Source: Pseudomonas sp. MMS21 TM103
GTDB lineage: Bacteria; Pseudomonadota; Gammaproteobacteria; Pseudomonadales; Pseudomonadaceae
Assembly: GCF_022132145.1 (NCBI RefSeq)
Contig: NZ_JAJISP010000002.1
Coordinates: forward strand, 682,001-746,000
DNA: 64,000 bases
Reading direction: 5' to 3'
The notes under the pieces were generated by a model. That model saw only the letters and a program-made list of their open reading frames with translations. It ran no database searches and was not told the origin of the DNA. The position numbers were made by a program, and so were the translations under genes. This document shows positions 7,385 through 16,267 of the stretch, one piece after another (positions within the stretch are counted from its first letter, which is position 1; every line of letters begins with the position of its first letter).

Positions 7385-9556
7385 TCAGATGCGCCGCGCG
7401 TAGCGCTTGAGCATGCTCGGCACGTCGAGAATCAAGGCAATACGTCCATCGCCCGTGATGGTAGCGCCAGACATACCCGGAGTGCCCTGGAGCATTTTGC
7501 CCAACGGCTTGATCACCACTTCCTCCTGACCAACCAGCTGATCGACGACGAAACCGATGCGCTGGCTACCAACAGTGAGAATCACCACATGGCCCTCGCC
7601 CGGCTCGTCATGGGCAGCGCTGCGTACCAGCCAGCGCTTGAGGTAGAACAGCGGCAGCGCCTTGTCGCGCACTATCACCACTTCCTGGCCATCGACCACG
7701 TTGGTGCGCGACAGGTCGAGGTGGAAAATCTCGTTGACGTTGACCAGCGGGAAAGCGAAGGCCTGGTTGCCCAGCATGACCATCAATGTCGGCATGATCG
7801 CCAGGGTCAGCGGTACCTTGATGACGATCTTCGAGCCCTGGCCCTTGACCGAGAACACGTTGACCGTGCCGTTGAGCTGAGAAATCTTGGTCTTCACCAC
7901 GTCCATGCCGACCCCGCGGCCGGACACGTCGGATATCTCGGTCTTGGTCGAGAAGCCAGGGGCGAAGATCAGGTTGTAGCATTCGAACTCGTTGAGCCTA
8001 TCGGCTGCGTCCTTGTCCAGCAGGCCCTTCTCCACGGCCTTGGCACGCAACTGATCGGCGTCCATGCCTTTGCCATCATCGGAAATCGACAGGAGGATGT
8101 GATCGCCTTCCTGCTCGGCCGAGAGCACCACCTTGCCGCCGCGCGACTTGCCCGCGGCCTCGCGCTCTTCCGGCGTTTCGATGCCGTGGTCGACGGCGTT
8201 GCGCACCAAGTGCACCAGAGGATCGGCGAGCGCCTCGACCAGGTTCTTGTCCAGGTCGGTTTCTTCACCGACCAGTTCAAGATTGATCTCTTTCTTCAGG
8301 CTGCGCGCCAGATCACGAACCAGCCGCGGGAAGCGGCCGAAGACCTTCTTGATCGGCTGCATGCGCGTCTTCATCACCGCCGTCTGCAGGTCCGCGGTGA
8401 CCACATCGAGGTTGGAGACGGCTTTGGCCATGGCCTCATCGGCGCTGTTGGAGCCCAGGCGCACCAGACGGTTACGCACCAGCACCAGTTCGCCGACCAT
8501 GTTCATGATCTCGTCCAGGCGCGCGGTATCCACCCGTACGGTGGTTTCCGCTTCGCTGGGTGCTGGCGCCTTTTCGGCGACCGCGGCGGTCGGTGCCGGC
8601 GCTTTCAGCGGAGTCACCTTGGCCGCGGGTTTGGCGACGGGCTGAGCGGCGGCTGCGGGTTGGGCCGCAACAGCAGCCGCTACCGGTGCTGCGGGCGTCT
8701 TGGCGAGCGCGGCCGGCTCGACAAATTTGCCCTTGCCGTGCAACTGATCGAGCAATGCCTCGAATTCATCGTCGCTGATCTCGTCGCCAGCGCCTGGCGC
8801 AACGGGCGTTGCGACCGGTGCAGATGCCACGGCCACTGCTGGGGCAACGAACTGGCCCTTGCCATGTAACTGGTCGAGCAGCGCCTCGAATTCATCGTCG
8901 CTGATCTCGTCGCCAGCGCCTGCTGCAACGGGCGCTGCAACCGGCGCAGCTGCCGCGGCCACTGCAGGTGCCGCGAACTGGCCCTTGCCATGCAACTCAT
9001 CGAGCAACGACTCGAACTCGTCATCGCTGATTTCGTCGCTGCCGACGCTGCTGCTCGCCACCTTGTCAGGCGATTCGGTCAGCGCATCGAGCAACTGTTC
9101 GAATTCATTGTCGGTGATATCGCCAGACGTGGCCTCGGCGACGGCTTGTTCGACCGCAACGGCAGCAGCCGGCTCGGCAAGACGCGCCAGGGCCGCCAGC
9201 AACTCCCGGGTGGCCGGAGTCGGCGCAACGCGCTCACGCACTTCAGTGAACATGCCATTGACCGCATCGAGTGCTTCCAGCACTACATCCATCAACTCGG
9301 AGTCGACGCGCCGCTCACCCTTGCGCAGGATGTCGAAGACGTTTTCTGCGATATGGCAGCATTCAACCAACTCATTGAGCTGGAGAAAACCGGCGCCACC
9401 TTTGACGGTATGGAAACCGCGAAAAATAGCGTTGAGCAGATTCATGTCGTCCGGGCGGCTCTCAAGCTCCACCAGCTGCTCGGACAGTAGTTCAAGAATC
9501 TCGCCGGCCTCTACCAGGAAGTCCTGGAGGATTTCTTCATCGGCGCCGAAGCTCAT
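7385..9556 (-). CDS. cheA: CheA chemotaxis sensor histidine kinase
   Basis: This is 723 residues. The N-terminal Hpt (P1) domain carries the phosphorylated His at about residue 49 (IFRGFHTVKGGAGFLQL). A long Ala/Pro-rich linker (about 150-345) contains repeated acidic motifs of the form DEFExLLDxLHG. The dimerisation domain begins near TVRVDTARLDEIMNMVGEL. The kinase ATPase domain has HLVRNAVDHGIE, DDGKGMD and SGRGVGMDVV. A CheW-like P5 domain ends the protein. No recognisable P2 (CheY-binding) domain is visible between P1 and P3. It starts 11 bases after the cheZ stop. Confidence 0.97.
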   Translation of the reverse strand: MSFGADEEILQDFLVEAGEILELLSEQLVELESRPDDMNLLNAIFRGFHTVKGGAGFLQLNELVECCHIAENVFDILRKGERRVDSELMDVVLEALDAVNGMFTEVRERVAPTPATRELLAALARLAEPAAAVAVEQAVAEATSGDITDNEFEQLLDALTESPDKVASSSVGSDEISDDEFESLLDELHGKGQFAAPAVAAAAAPVAAPVAAGAGDEISDDEFEALLDQLHGKGQFVAPAVAVASAPVATPVAPGAGDEISDDEFEALLDQLHGKGKFVEPAALAKTPAAPVAAAVAAQPAAAAQPVAKPAAKVTPLKAPAPTAAVAEKAPAPSEAETTVRVDTARLDEIMNMVGELVLVRNRLVRLGSNSADEAMAKAVSNLDVVTADLQTAVMKTRMQPIKKVFGRFPRLVRDLARSLKKEINLELVGEETDLDKNLVEALADPLVHLVRNAVDHGIETPEEREAAGKSRGGKVVLSAEQEGDHILLSISDDGKGMDADQLRAKAVEKGLLDKDAADRLNEFECYNLIFAPGFSTKTEISDVSGRGVGMDVVKTKISQLNGTVNVFSVKGQGSKIVIKVPLTLAIMPTLMVMLGNQAFAFPLVNVNEIFHLDLSRTNVVDGQEVVIVRDKALPLFYLKRWLVRSAAHDEPGEGHVVILTVGSQRIGFVVDQLVGQEEVVIKPLGKMLQGTPGMSGATITGDGRIALILDVPSMLKRYARRI
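8728..9105 (-). repeat. Exact-period 126-bp in-frame tandem repeat inside cheA
   Basis: The landmark CCCTTGCC recurs at 8730, 8856 and 8982, exactly 126 bases apart. This gives three 42-codon units encoding DEISDDEFE(A/S)LLD(Q/E)LHG followed by GK and an Ala/Pro linker. A fourth, degenerate copy (DITDNEFEQLLDAL) precedes them in the protein. Because the unit is a multiple of three, loss or gain of a unit would not break the frame. Confidence 0.9.
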
Positions 9557-9567
9557 AAGACGTGCTC

Positions 9568-10356
9568 CTAAAATCCCAGGCTGGAAAGCAGATCGTCGAC
9601 GTCATCCTGATTGGATGCGACGTCTTCACGCTTATCGGCATGAATCTGCGGACCTTCACCGTGGGAAGGCTCTTTTTGTTGTTCTTGTTCAGCACGCAGC
9701 ACGGCGTGGTCATGCTCGATACCGGCAAAACGGTCGACCTGACTGGCCATCAGCACCAGTTTGAGCAGGTTGCTTTCCACTTCGGTGACCAGTTGCGTCA
9801 CCCGCTTGATCACCTGGCCAGTCAGATCCTGATAATCCTGCGCAAGCAGGATATCGTTGAGCTGGGCCGACACCTGGACGCTGTCGCGCTCACTGCTGGC
9901 GAGAAACAGTTCAATTCGCTTGGCCAGGTCACGGAAGCCATCGGCGCCCATTTCCCTGCGCATGAAACGGCCCCAATCGGCACTCAGGCTCTGCGCCTCG
10001 GCACCGATACTGTTAACCAGGGGTGAACTCTGTTCAACCAGATCCATGGTGCGATTGGCCGCTTTCTCGGTCATCGTCACCACATAGTTCAGGCGCTCGG
10101 TGGCGTCGGTGATTTGCGAGACTTCCGTGGCATGCGGTACACGTGGATCGAGCTGGAAATTGACGATGGCGTTATGCAGCTCGCGCGTCAGCTTGCCGAC
10201 TTCATGATACAGACCACGGTCGCGAACCTTGTTGATATCGTTGATCAGTTGTACCGCTTCGCCAAAATCGCCGTGTTCCAGGCTATCCACCAATTGGCGA
10301 GCGTGGGTTTTCAGGGTCGACTCGAAGTCACCCTGAGTGGAATCATCGTGTTCCAT
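9568..10356 (-). CDS. cheZ: CheZ, CheY-phosphate phosphatase
   Basis: This is a 262-residue helical protein between cheY and cheA. Family hallmarks include LVEQSSPLVNSIGAEAQ, the catalytic-region segment ILLAQDYQDLTGQVIKRV with its conserved Asp and Gln, and the C-terminal CheY-binding peptide DDVDDLLSSLGF. The ATG at 10356 (MEHDDSTQ) has GAGGG upstream and gives the usual Pseudomonas length, so the longer frame from 10407 was not used. Confidence 0.95.
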   Translation of the reverse strand: MEHDDSTQGDFESTLKTHARQLVDSLEHGDFGEAVQLINDINKVRDRGLYHEVGKLTRELHNAIVNFQLDPRVPHATEVSQITDATERLNYVVTMTEKAANRTMDLVEQSSPLVNSIGAEAQSLSADWGRFMRREMGADGFRDLAKRIELFLASSERDSVQVSAQLNDILLAQDYQDLTGQVIKRVTQLVTEVESNLLKLVLMASQVDRFAGIEHDHAVLRAEQEQQKEPSHGEGPQIHADKREDVASNQDDVDDLLSSLGF

Positions 10357-10375
10357 AGTGCCCTCGCGGCAGACA

Positions 10376-10750
10376 TCAGCCGTTGACCCGCTCGAAGATT
10401 TTTTCAATCTTTTCTTTCAGCACCTGGGCTGTGAACGGTTTAACCACATAGCCATTCACCCCGGCTTGTGCGGCCTCGATGATCTGATCGCGTTTCGCTT
10501 CAGCGGTCACCATCAGCACCGGCAACTGCTTCAGGCGCTCGTCTGCACGCACCGCACGTAACAAGTCGATTCCGGTCATGCCTGGCATATTCCAGTCAGT
10601 CACCAGAAAATCGAAACTGCCGCTTTGCAGCATCGGCAGTGCAGTGGTGCCGTCATCGGCCTCCGCGGTATTGGTGAACCCCAAGTCACGCAGGAGGTTC
10701 TTGATGATCCGGCGCATCGTTGAAAAGTCATCAACGATGAGGATTTTCAT
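10376..10750 (-). CDS. cheY: CheY chemotaxis response regulator
   Basis: This is a 124-residue stand-alone receiver domain. It shows the acidic pocket ([16 protein letters not shown]), the phospho-acceptor Asp in [13 protein letters not shown], the conserved Thr/Ser in VLMVTAEA and the Lys in YVVKPFT. Phosphorylated CheY binds FliM and FliN to change rotation. The frame runs upstream to 10987, but only the ATG at 10750 (MKILIVDD) gives a real CheY N-terminus. It lies 136 bases downstream of fliA. Confidence 0.97.
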   Translation of the reverse strand: MKILIVDDFSTMRRIIKNLLRDLGFTNTAEADDGTTALPMLQSGSFDFLVTDWNMPGMTGIDLLRAVRADERLKQLPVLMVTAEAKRDQIIEAAQAGVNGYVVKPFTAQVLKEKIEKIFERVNG

Positions 10751-10886
10751 GTTTTTGTCCAAGTCGACCTCCGTACAGTCCCAAACGAACCCAGCACCTG
10801 GGCACGCTTTTAATCGTGAAACCGGCCTGTCAGGCCGCTGCAAAACTACTTCGCTAGATTTTCCAACGGTCTGCTGATTTAACTGC

Positions 10887-11633
10887 TCAGCTCGCTCGCC
10901 ATTCCTCCAGTCGTGCGCGCAAGCGTGCGGCACACTGACTATGCAACTGACTGACGCGCGATTCGCTAACCCCCAGAACCTCACCAATTTCCTTGAGATT
11001 CAATTGTTCGTCGTAATACAGCGACAGCACCAGCCGCTCCCGCTCGGGCAGGTGGCTGATGGCATCGGCCAACGCCGCCTGGAACCGCTCGTCCTCAAGC
11101 TCCCGCGAGGGTTCTGGGTGAGTGGAACTGGCGTCTTCGTGCAGCCCGCCATGCTCGCCGTCCTGCAGCAAATCGTCGAAGCTGAACAGCCGGCTGCCCA
11201 AAGTGTCGCCAAGGATGCCGTAGTAATCTTCGAGACTCAATTGGAGTTCGGCCGCAACCTCCTGATCTTTAGCGTCGCGACCGGTTCTTGCTTCAATTAC
11301 CCGAATTGCGTCGCTGACCATGCGGCTGTTGCGATGCACCGAACGCGGCGCCCAATCGCCTTTGCGCACCTCATCGAGCATCGAGCCGCGAATGCGAATG
11401 CCGGCGAACGTTTCGAAACTGGCACCTTTGCTGGAGTCGTATTTCTTCGAGGCTTCGAGCAGGCCGATCATCCCGGCCTGGATCAAGTCATCCACCTGCA
11501 CGTTGGCCGGCAAGCGCGCCAACAAGTGATAGGCAATCCGTTTGACCAGGGGCGCGTGGCGCTCGATCAACTGGTGCTGGGCGTCCTGGGTCTGAGCCTT
11601 GCTGTACATACGGAGTCCAGAAGCTGCTGTCAT
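10887..11633 (-). CDS. fliA: FliA, flagellar sigma-28 factor
   Basis: This is 248 residues with sigma-70 family regions 2, 3 and 4: region 2 [20 protein letters not shown] then [17 protein letters not shown], region 3 [20 protein letters not shown], and region 4 [20 protein letters not shown] then [19 protein letters not shown]. FliA drives late flagellar genes such as fliC. The ATG at 11633 overlaps the fleN stop by 4 bases (ATGA), so translation is probably coupled to fleN. Confidence 0.97.
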   Translation of the reverse strand: MTAASGLRMYSKAQTQDAQHQLIERHAPLVKRIAYHLLARLPANVQVDDLIQAGMIGLLEASKKYDSSKGASFETFAGIRIRGSMLDEVRKGDWAPRSVHRNSRMVSDAIRVIEARTGRDAKDQEVAAELQLSLEDYYGILGDTLGSRLFSFDDLLQDGEHGGLHEDASSTHPEPSRELEDERFQAALADAISHLPERERLVLSLYYDEQLNLKEIGEVLGVSESRVSQLHSQCAARLRARLEEWRAS

Positions 11634-12460
11634 ATGGCCGTATCCGCGGTCGGTTGCTGCACCAGGCGCTCGACGAAAAACTCCAGATGGCCGCGTGGAT
11701 TGGCCGGTAGCGGCCAGGCATCGACTTTCTGGGCAATCGCTTTGAACGCCAGGGAACACTTCGAACGCGGGAAAGCTTCGTAGACCGCACGCTGTTTTTG
11801 CACGGCCTTGCGTACCGATTCATCGTAAGGCACCGCGCCGACATATTGCAGCGCGACGTCGAGGAAGCGGTCGGTAACCTTGGTCAACTTAGCAAACAGG
11901 TTGCGGCCTTCCTGTGGGCTGTGCGCCATATTTGCCAGAACGCGGAAACGGCTCATGCCGTGGTCGCGATTGAGCAGCTTGATCAGGGCGTAGGCGTCAG
12001 TGATCGAGGTTGGCTCGTCACACACCACCACCAGCACTTCCTGGGCGGCGCGTACGAAGCTGACCACTGAATCGCCAATCCCGGCGGCGGTATCGACAAT
12101 CAACACATCGAGGTTTTCGCTGATGTCGCTGAAGGCTTGAATCAGCCCGGCATGCTGCATGGGCGAGAGCTGCACCATGCTTTGCGTACCGGAGGCGGCG
12201 GGTACGATACGAATGCCGCCGGGGCCTTGCAGCACCACGTCACGCAGCTCGCACTCGCCACTGATCACATCGGCCAGCGTACGCTTGGCCGTGAGGCCAA
12301 GCAGCACGTCGATGTTGGCCAGACCCAAGTCGGCGTCCATCACCATCACCCGCCGACCGAGATCAGCCAGGGCCATCGCCAGATTCACCGACACATTGGT
12401 CTTGCCGACGCCACCCTTGCCGCCGGTCACCGCAATCACCTGTACGGGATGCATACCCAT
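11630..12460 (-). CDS. fleN: FleN, flagellar number regulator (ParA/MinD-type ATPase)
   Basis: This is 276 residues beginning MGMHPVQVIAVTGGKGGVGK, with the deviant Walker A GGKGGVGKTNVSVNLA, MDADLGLANIDVLLGL and LIVDTAAGIGDSVVSF. FleN (FlhG/YlxH family) antagonises FleQ to limit flagella to one or a few at the pole. The ATG at 12460 was chosen from the conserved N-terminus. A second ATG two codons later is also possible, since spacing from the AAGG upstream is long for both. It lies between flhF and fliA, the standard order. Confidence 0.96.
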   Translation of the reverse strand: MGMHPVQVIAVTGGKGGVGKTNVSVNLAMALADLGRRVMVMDADLGLANIDVLLGLTAKRTLADVISGECELRDVVLQGPGGIRIVPAASGTQSMVQLSPMQHAGLIQAFSDISENLDVLIVDTAAGIGDSVVSFVRAAQEVLVVVCDEPTSITDAYALIKLLNRDHGMSRFRVLANMAHSPQEGRNLFAKLTKVTDRFLDVALQYVGAVPYDESVRKAVQKQRAVYEAFPRSKCSLAFKAIAQKVDAWPLPANPRGHLEFFVERLVQQPTADTAI

Positions 12461-12577
12461 GTTATCTACACACCTTGTCTGACTTCGACTGGAACCATGT
12501 GGCTGCCTGCACTCCGCCAATCCACTGCCGGGTACCACGCGCTGCCGCATTTCGCTTGATCATTGCCGCTATGGCCA

Positions 12578-13879
12578 TTAACCGGCGCGTCGCGCCGGGT
12601 GCTGATAAAGCCCGGCGAACATTTCGGCCATTGTATCTTCACTTGGGTCCTCGGCGCTTTGCAGCCCCACTGCACGACTCACCAGCTGATGGCTGCGCGG
12701 CACCTGCAAATCATCCGGAATCCGTGGACCATCGGTGAGATAGGCTACCGGTAGACGCTGGCCAATAGCCAGACCTAAAACCTCGCCCAGGCTGGTGGCT
12801 TCATCCAGCTTGGTCAGGATGCAACCGGAAAGACCGCAGCGCTTGTAGCTGTGGTAGGCGGCCTTGAGCACCTGGCTCTGGCTGGTAGCCGCCAGGACCA
12901 GGTAATTCTTGGCCTTGACTCCGCGACTGGCCAGGGTTTCCAGCTGCATGCGCAGGGCGGGATCACTGGCCGGCAAGCCGGCGCTATCGATCAAGACCAC
13001 ACGCTTGCGTGCCAGCGGCACCAGCGCCTGGGTCAGCGACTGACCGGGATCGACCAGGGTCACCGGCACATTGAGGATCCGCCCCAGGGTCTTCAGTTGT
13101 TCCTGGGCGCCAATCCGATAGCTGTCCAGACTGACCAGGGCGACATGCTGGGCGCCGTACTTGAGCACATAACGCGCGGCCAGCTTGGCCAGAGTCGTGG
13201 TTTTACCCATGCCGGCCGGACCGACCAGGGCGATCACCCCACCCTCTTCCAGCGGCTCCTGCTGCGGCGTTTGAATCGCATGGGCCAGGTGAGCGAGCAG
13301 CATGCCCCAGGCCTGGCGAGGTTCGGCGACATTCGCCACACGCTCGAGCAACACCCGCGACAACTCGGCGGGCAAGCCCATGCGCTGCAGACGCCGCCAG
13401 AGATTGGCCTGCTGCGGCCGACGCGTCTGCATCTGCCCCCAGGCCATGGAACCCAGCTGCACTTCGAGCAATTCACGCAAACCGTGCAATTCGGAGCGCA
13501 TGGCCTCGAGTGCACCCTGGTCGCCGCTGGCCATTGGCGCTGGCGCTGCCATATGCAGGGCGGTGTCCAGGTTGTCGAGCGGCGCCACCGGCTCTTCAGC
13601 GAACAGCTGGCGGTCCTTGCTGGCGTCGGCCTGAGTACGCGTGACCAGCTCGGCCTGCGCCGAGGCGATGCGAGCTTGAGTCTGGCGCAGCTCGGCTTCC
13701 AGCGCCGCGTTCGGTTGCCGAGCAGGTGCGGCGGGGATCTGGTAGTCCAGTGCGGCGGTCAGCTCGACACCGCCGGCAACCCGACGGTTACCGATGATCG
13801 AGGCGTCCGCGCCCAACTCATCGCGGACCAGCTTCATGGCTTGGCGCATATCGGCAGCGAAAAAGCGTTTGACCTGCAT
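12578..13879 (-). CDS. flhF: FlhF, SRP-type GTPase for polar flagellar placement
   Basis: This is 433 residues. The N-terminus is the conserved MQVKRFFAADMRQAMKLVRD. A variable middle region (about 90-190) precedes the SRP-like NG domain: G1 GPAGMGKTTTLAKLAARY, then SLDSYRIGAQEQLKTLGRIL, G3 VLIDSAGLPASDP, G4 ILTKLDEATSLGEVLGLAI and a C-terminal YLTDGPRIPDDL. The G3 motif reads DSAG where DTAG is more usual, a conservative change. It starts 15 bases after the flhA stop. Confidence 0.96.
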   Translation of the reverse strand: MQVKRFFAADMRQAMKLVRDELGADASIIGNRRVAGGVELTAALDYQIPAAPARQPNAALEAELRQTQARIASAQAELVTRTQADASKDRQLFAEEPVAPLDNLDTALHMAAPAPMASGDQGALEAMRSELHGLRELLEVQLGSMAWGQMQTRRPQQANLWRRLQRMGLPAELSRVLLERVANVAEPRQAWGMLLAHLAHAIQTPQQEPLEEGGVIALVGPAGMGKTTTLAKLAARYVLKYGAQHVALVSLDSYRIGAQEQLKTLGRILNVPVTLVDPGQSLTQALVPLARKRVVLIDSAGLPASDPALRMQLETLASRGVKAKNYLVLAATSQSQVLKAAYHSYKRCGLSGCILTKLDEATSLGEVLGLAIGQRLPVAYLTDGPRIPDDLQVPRSHQLVSRAVGLQSAEDPSEDTMAEMFAGLYQHPARRAG

Positions 13880-13894
13880 GGCCTGTTACCTCGG

Positions 13895-16024
13895 TTAATT
13901 CTGCCCCACCGTTGCGACGATGGTGACCTGCTTGTTGTCCGGGATTTCCTGGTAAGCCAGCACATGCACACTTGGCACTGCCAACCGTGCAAACCGCGAG
14001 AGCATCGCCCGAACCGGTCCGGCTACCAGCAGGATCACTGGCTTGCCGAGCATTTCCTGGCGCTGCGCTGCTTCCACCAGGGAACGCTGCAGCTTCTCGG
14101 CCATGCCCGGTTCCAGGAGGATGCCCTCCTCGGAGCCTTGACCGGCCTTCTGTAGACTGTTTAGCAATATCTGTTCCAACCTTGGCTCAAGGGTGATCAC
14201 AGGCAGCTCCAGCTCTAGTCCCACGATGCTTTGCACGATGGCGCGAGCCAAGGCGACCCGCACTGCCGCAACCATCGCGGCGGGATCTTGACTCTTAGGC
14301 GCCACGTTGGCGATGGCTTCGGCGATGGTGCGGATGTCGCGCACCGGAACCTGCTCCTGCAGCAGCGCCTGCAACACCTTGAGCAGGGTCGACAGCGACA
14401 CCAGGCCCGGCACCAGCTCCTCGGCCAACTTCGGCGAACTTTTCGCCAGCAACTGCATGAGCTGCTGCACTTCCTCGTGGCCAAGCAGCTCATGCGCGTG
14501 CTTGTGCAAGACCTGGTTGAGGTGGGTCGCGACCACGGTGCTGGCATCGACCACGGTGTAACCCAGCGATTGCGCCTGATCGCGCTGGCCCGGGTCGATC
14601 CACACCGCCTCCAGACCGAACGCCGGATCTTTGGCGGCAACCCCATTGAGGGTGCCGAATACCTGACCCGGATTGATCGCCAATTCGCGATCCGGGTAGA
14701 CCTCGGCCTCGGCCACGCTGACGCCCATCAAGGTCAAGCGGTAGGCGCTGGGCTGCAGGTCGAGGTTGTCGCGGATATGCACCGAAGGCATGAGAAAGCC
14801 CATCTCCTGGGAGAGCTTCTTGCGCACGCCCTTGATCCGCGCGAGCAACTGGCCACCCTGGTTGCGGTCGACCAGCGGAATCAGCCGGTAGCCGACCTCC
14901 AGGCCGACCATGTCCACCGGCATGACATCGTCCCAACCAAGCTCCTTGACCTCCTGGGCGCGCTGGGCGGGCAGCAGTTCCTGCTGGCGCTGCACCTCAT
15001 GCACTTCCTCTGCCTTGGCCTTGCGCTGCTTGTTGGCGATCCAGTAGGCACCGCCCGCAGCGACCAGACCGAGACTGATAAAGGAAAAATGCGGCATGCC
15101 GGGCACCAGGCCCATGGCGATCATGATCGCCGCGGCCACGGCCAGGGCGCGCGGCGAGGCGAACATCTGCCGATTGACCTGAGCGCCCATGTCTTCCGAG
15201 CTGGAGACGCGGGTGACCATGATCGCCGCAGCGGTCGACAGCAGCAGCGAGGGGATCTGGGCGACCAGGCCGTCACCGATGGTCAGCAGGGTGTAGACCT
15301 TGCCGGCATCGGCAAAACTCAAGCCGTGCTGGAAGATGCCGATGGCGATACCACCGATCAGGTTGATGAACAGGATCAGCAGGCCAGCGACCGCATCGCC
15401 ACGGACGAACTTGCTGGCACCGTCCATGGAGCCGTAGAAGTCGGCCTCCTGGGACACTTCGGCGCGGCGTATCTTGGCTTCCGCCTGCTCGATCAGGCCG
15501 GCATTCAGGTCCGCGTCGATGGCCATCTGCTTGCCGGGCATGGCATCCAGGGTAAAACGCGCGCTGACCTCGGAAATCCGCCCGGCCCCCTTGGTCACCA
15601 CCACGAAGTTGATGATCATGAGGATGGCAAACACCACGATACCGACCACGTAGTTGCCGCCGATCACCACTTCGCCGAAGGCCTGGATCACCTGCCCCGC
15701 CGCACCATGACCGTCATGACCGTTGAGCAATACCACGCGGGTGGACGCGACGTTCAGCGCCAGCCGGAGCAAGGTCGCCGCCAGCAAGATGGTCGGGAAA
15801 ACCGCGAAATCCAGCGGCCGCAAGGAATAGATGCCGACCAGCAGCACCACGATCGACAGGGCGATGCTGAAGGTAAACAACACGTCGAGCAGGAACGGCG
15901 GAATCGGCAGCATGACCATGCCGAGCATGACCAGCAGCATCAAGGGGATGCCCAGATTGCCCTGACGCAACCCCGACAGGTTGCTGCGCACGTTACCGAC
16001 CATTTGTGAGCGATCTACTGCCAC
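13895..16024 (-). CDS. flhA: FlhA, flagellar export gate protein
   Basis: This is 709 residues. The N-terminal half has about eight membrane helices (from GIPLMLLVMLGMVMLPIPPF to MIAMGLVPGMPHFSF), with the FHIPEP-family signature between helices 4 and 5 (VVTKGAGRISEVSARFTLDA, then MPGKQMAIDADLNAGLI). A cytoplasmic domain follows that binds chaperone-substrate complexes. It forms the nonameric export ring with FlhB and FliPQR. A sequence with -24/-12 sigma-54 spacing lies at 16082-16098. Confidence 0.98.
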   Translation of the reverse strand: MAVDRSQMVGNVRSNLSGLRQGNLGIPLMLLVMLGMVMLPIPPFLLDVLFTFSIALSIVVLLVGIYSLRPLDFAVFPTILLAATLLRLALNVASTRVVLLNGHDGHGAAGQVIQAFGEVVIGGNYVVGIVVFAILMIINFVVVTKGAGRISEVSARFTLDAMPGKQMAIDADLNAGLIEQAEAKIRRAEVSQEADFYGSMDGASKFVRGDAVAGLLILFINLIGGIAIGIFQHGLSFADAGKVYTLLTIGDGLVAQIPSLLLSTAAAIMVTRVSSSEDMGAQVNRQMFASPRALAVAAAIMIAMGLVPGMPHFSFISLGLVAAGGAYWIANKQRKAKAEEVHEVQRQQELLPAQRAQEVKELGWDDVMPVDMVGLEVGYRLIPLVDRNQGGQLLARIKGVRKKLSQEMGFLMPSVHIRDNLDLQPSAYRLTLMGVSVAEAEVYPDRELAINPGQVFGTLNGVAAKDPAFGLEAVWIDPGQRDQAQSLGYTVVDASTVVATHLNQVLHKHAHELLGHEEVQQLMQLLAKSSPKLAEELVPGLVSLSTLLKVLQALLQEQVPVRDIRTIAEAIANVAPKSQDPAAMVAAVRVALARAIVQSIVGLELELPVITLEPRLEQILLNSLQKAGQGSEEGILLEPGMAEKLQRSLVEAAQRQEMLGKPVILLVAGPVRAMLSRFARLAVPSVHVLAYQEIPDNKQVTIVATVGQN

Positions 16025-16081
16025 ATCCCTACCCCAGCCAATTCAATCTTTTGACGCTAATTGCGCCTTTGCCTAGGGATT

Positions 16082-16098
16082 TGCAAGAAGCTGTCCAA
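16082..16098 (-). promoter_or_regulatory. Probable sigma-54 (-24/-12) promoter for flhA
   Basis: Read on the minus strand the sequence is TTGGACAGCTTCTTGCA. The GG and GC elements are exactly 10 bases apart and the TTGCA box is perfect. The ACA after GG departs from the CAC consensus. It lies about 58 bases before the flhA start. The flhA gene is a FleQ/sigma-54 class II gene in P. aeruginosa. Confidence 0.7.
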
Positions 16099-16267
16099 CT
16101 TTGACGGCACGGGGAATATGCGATGGGGGCCGAGCACATCGGCAGTGCGGGCTGGACCAGACCGTCTCGCCAAGCCGCAGGTGATGTTCGCGCAGGACAG
16201 CCGATTACCCAGGGCGTGACCCACGCCATGTCGGCTTACACGCACCTGCCGGCACGGTCCTCGCGAC

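Noticed and set aside
7220..8869. A 549-codon open frame on the plus strand opposite cheA and cheB
   Set aside because: It is the antisense shadow of high-GC coding sequence. The minus strand encodes clear CheA and CheB domains, and the plus frame has no family signature.
10751..10886. Expected sigma-28 promoter upstream of cheY
   Set aside because: No TAAAG-type -35 with a GCCGATAA-type -10 at proper spacing could be found.
14231..16009. A 592-codon open frame opposite flhA
   Set aside because: Its His/Gln/Asp-rich composition is typical of the reverse complement of a membrane protein gene. FlhA on the minus strand is unambiguous.
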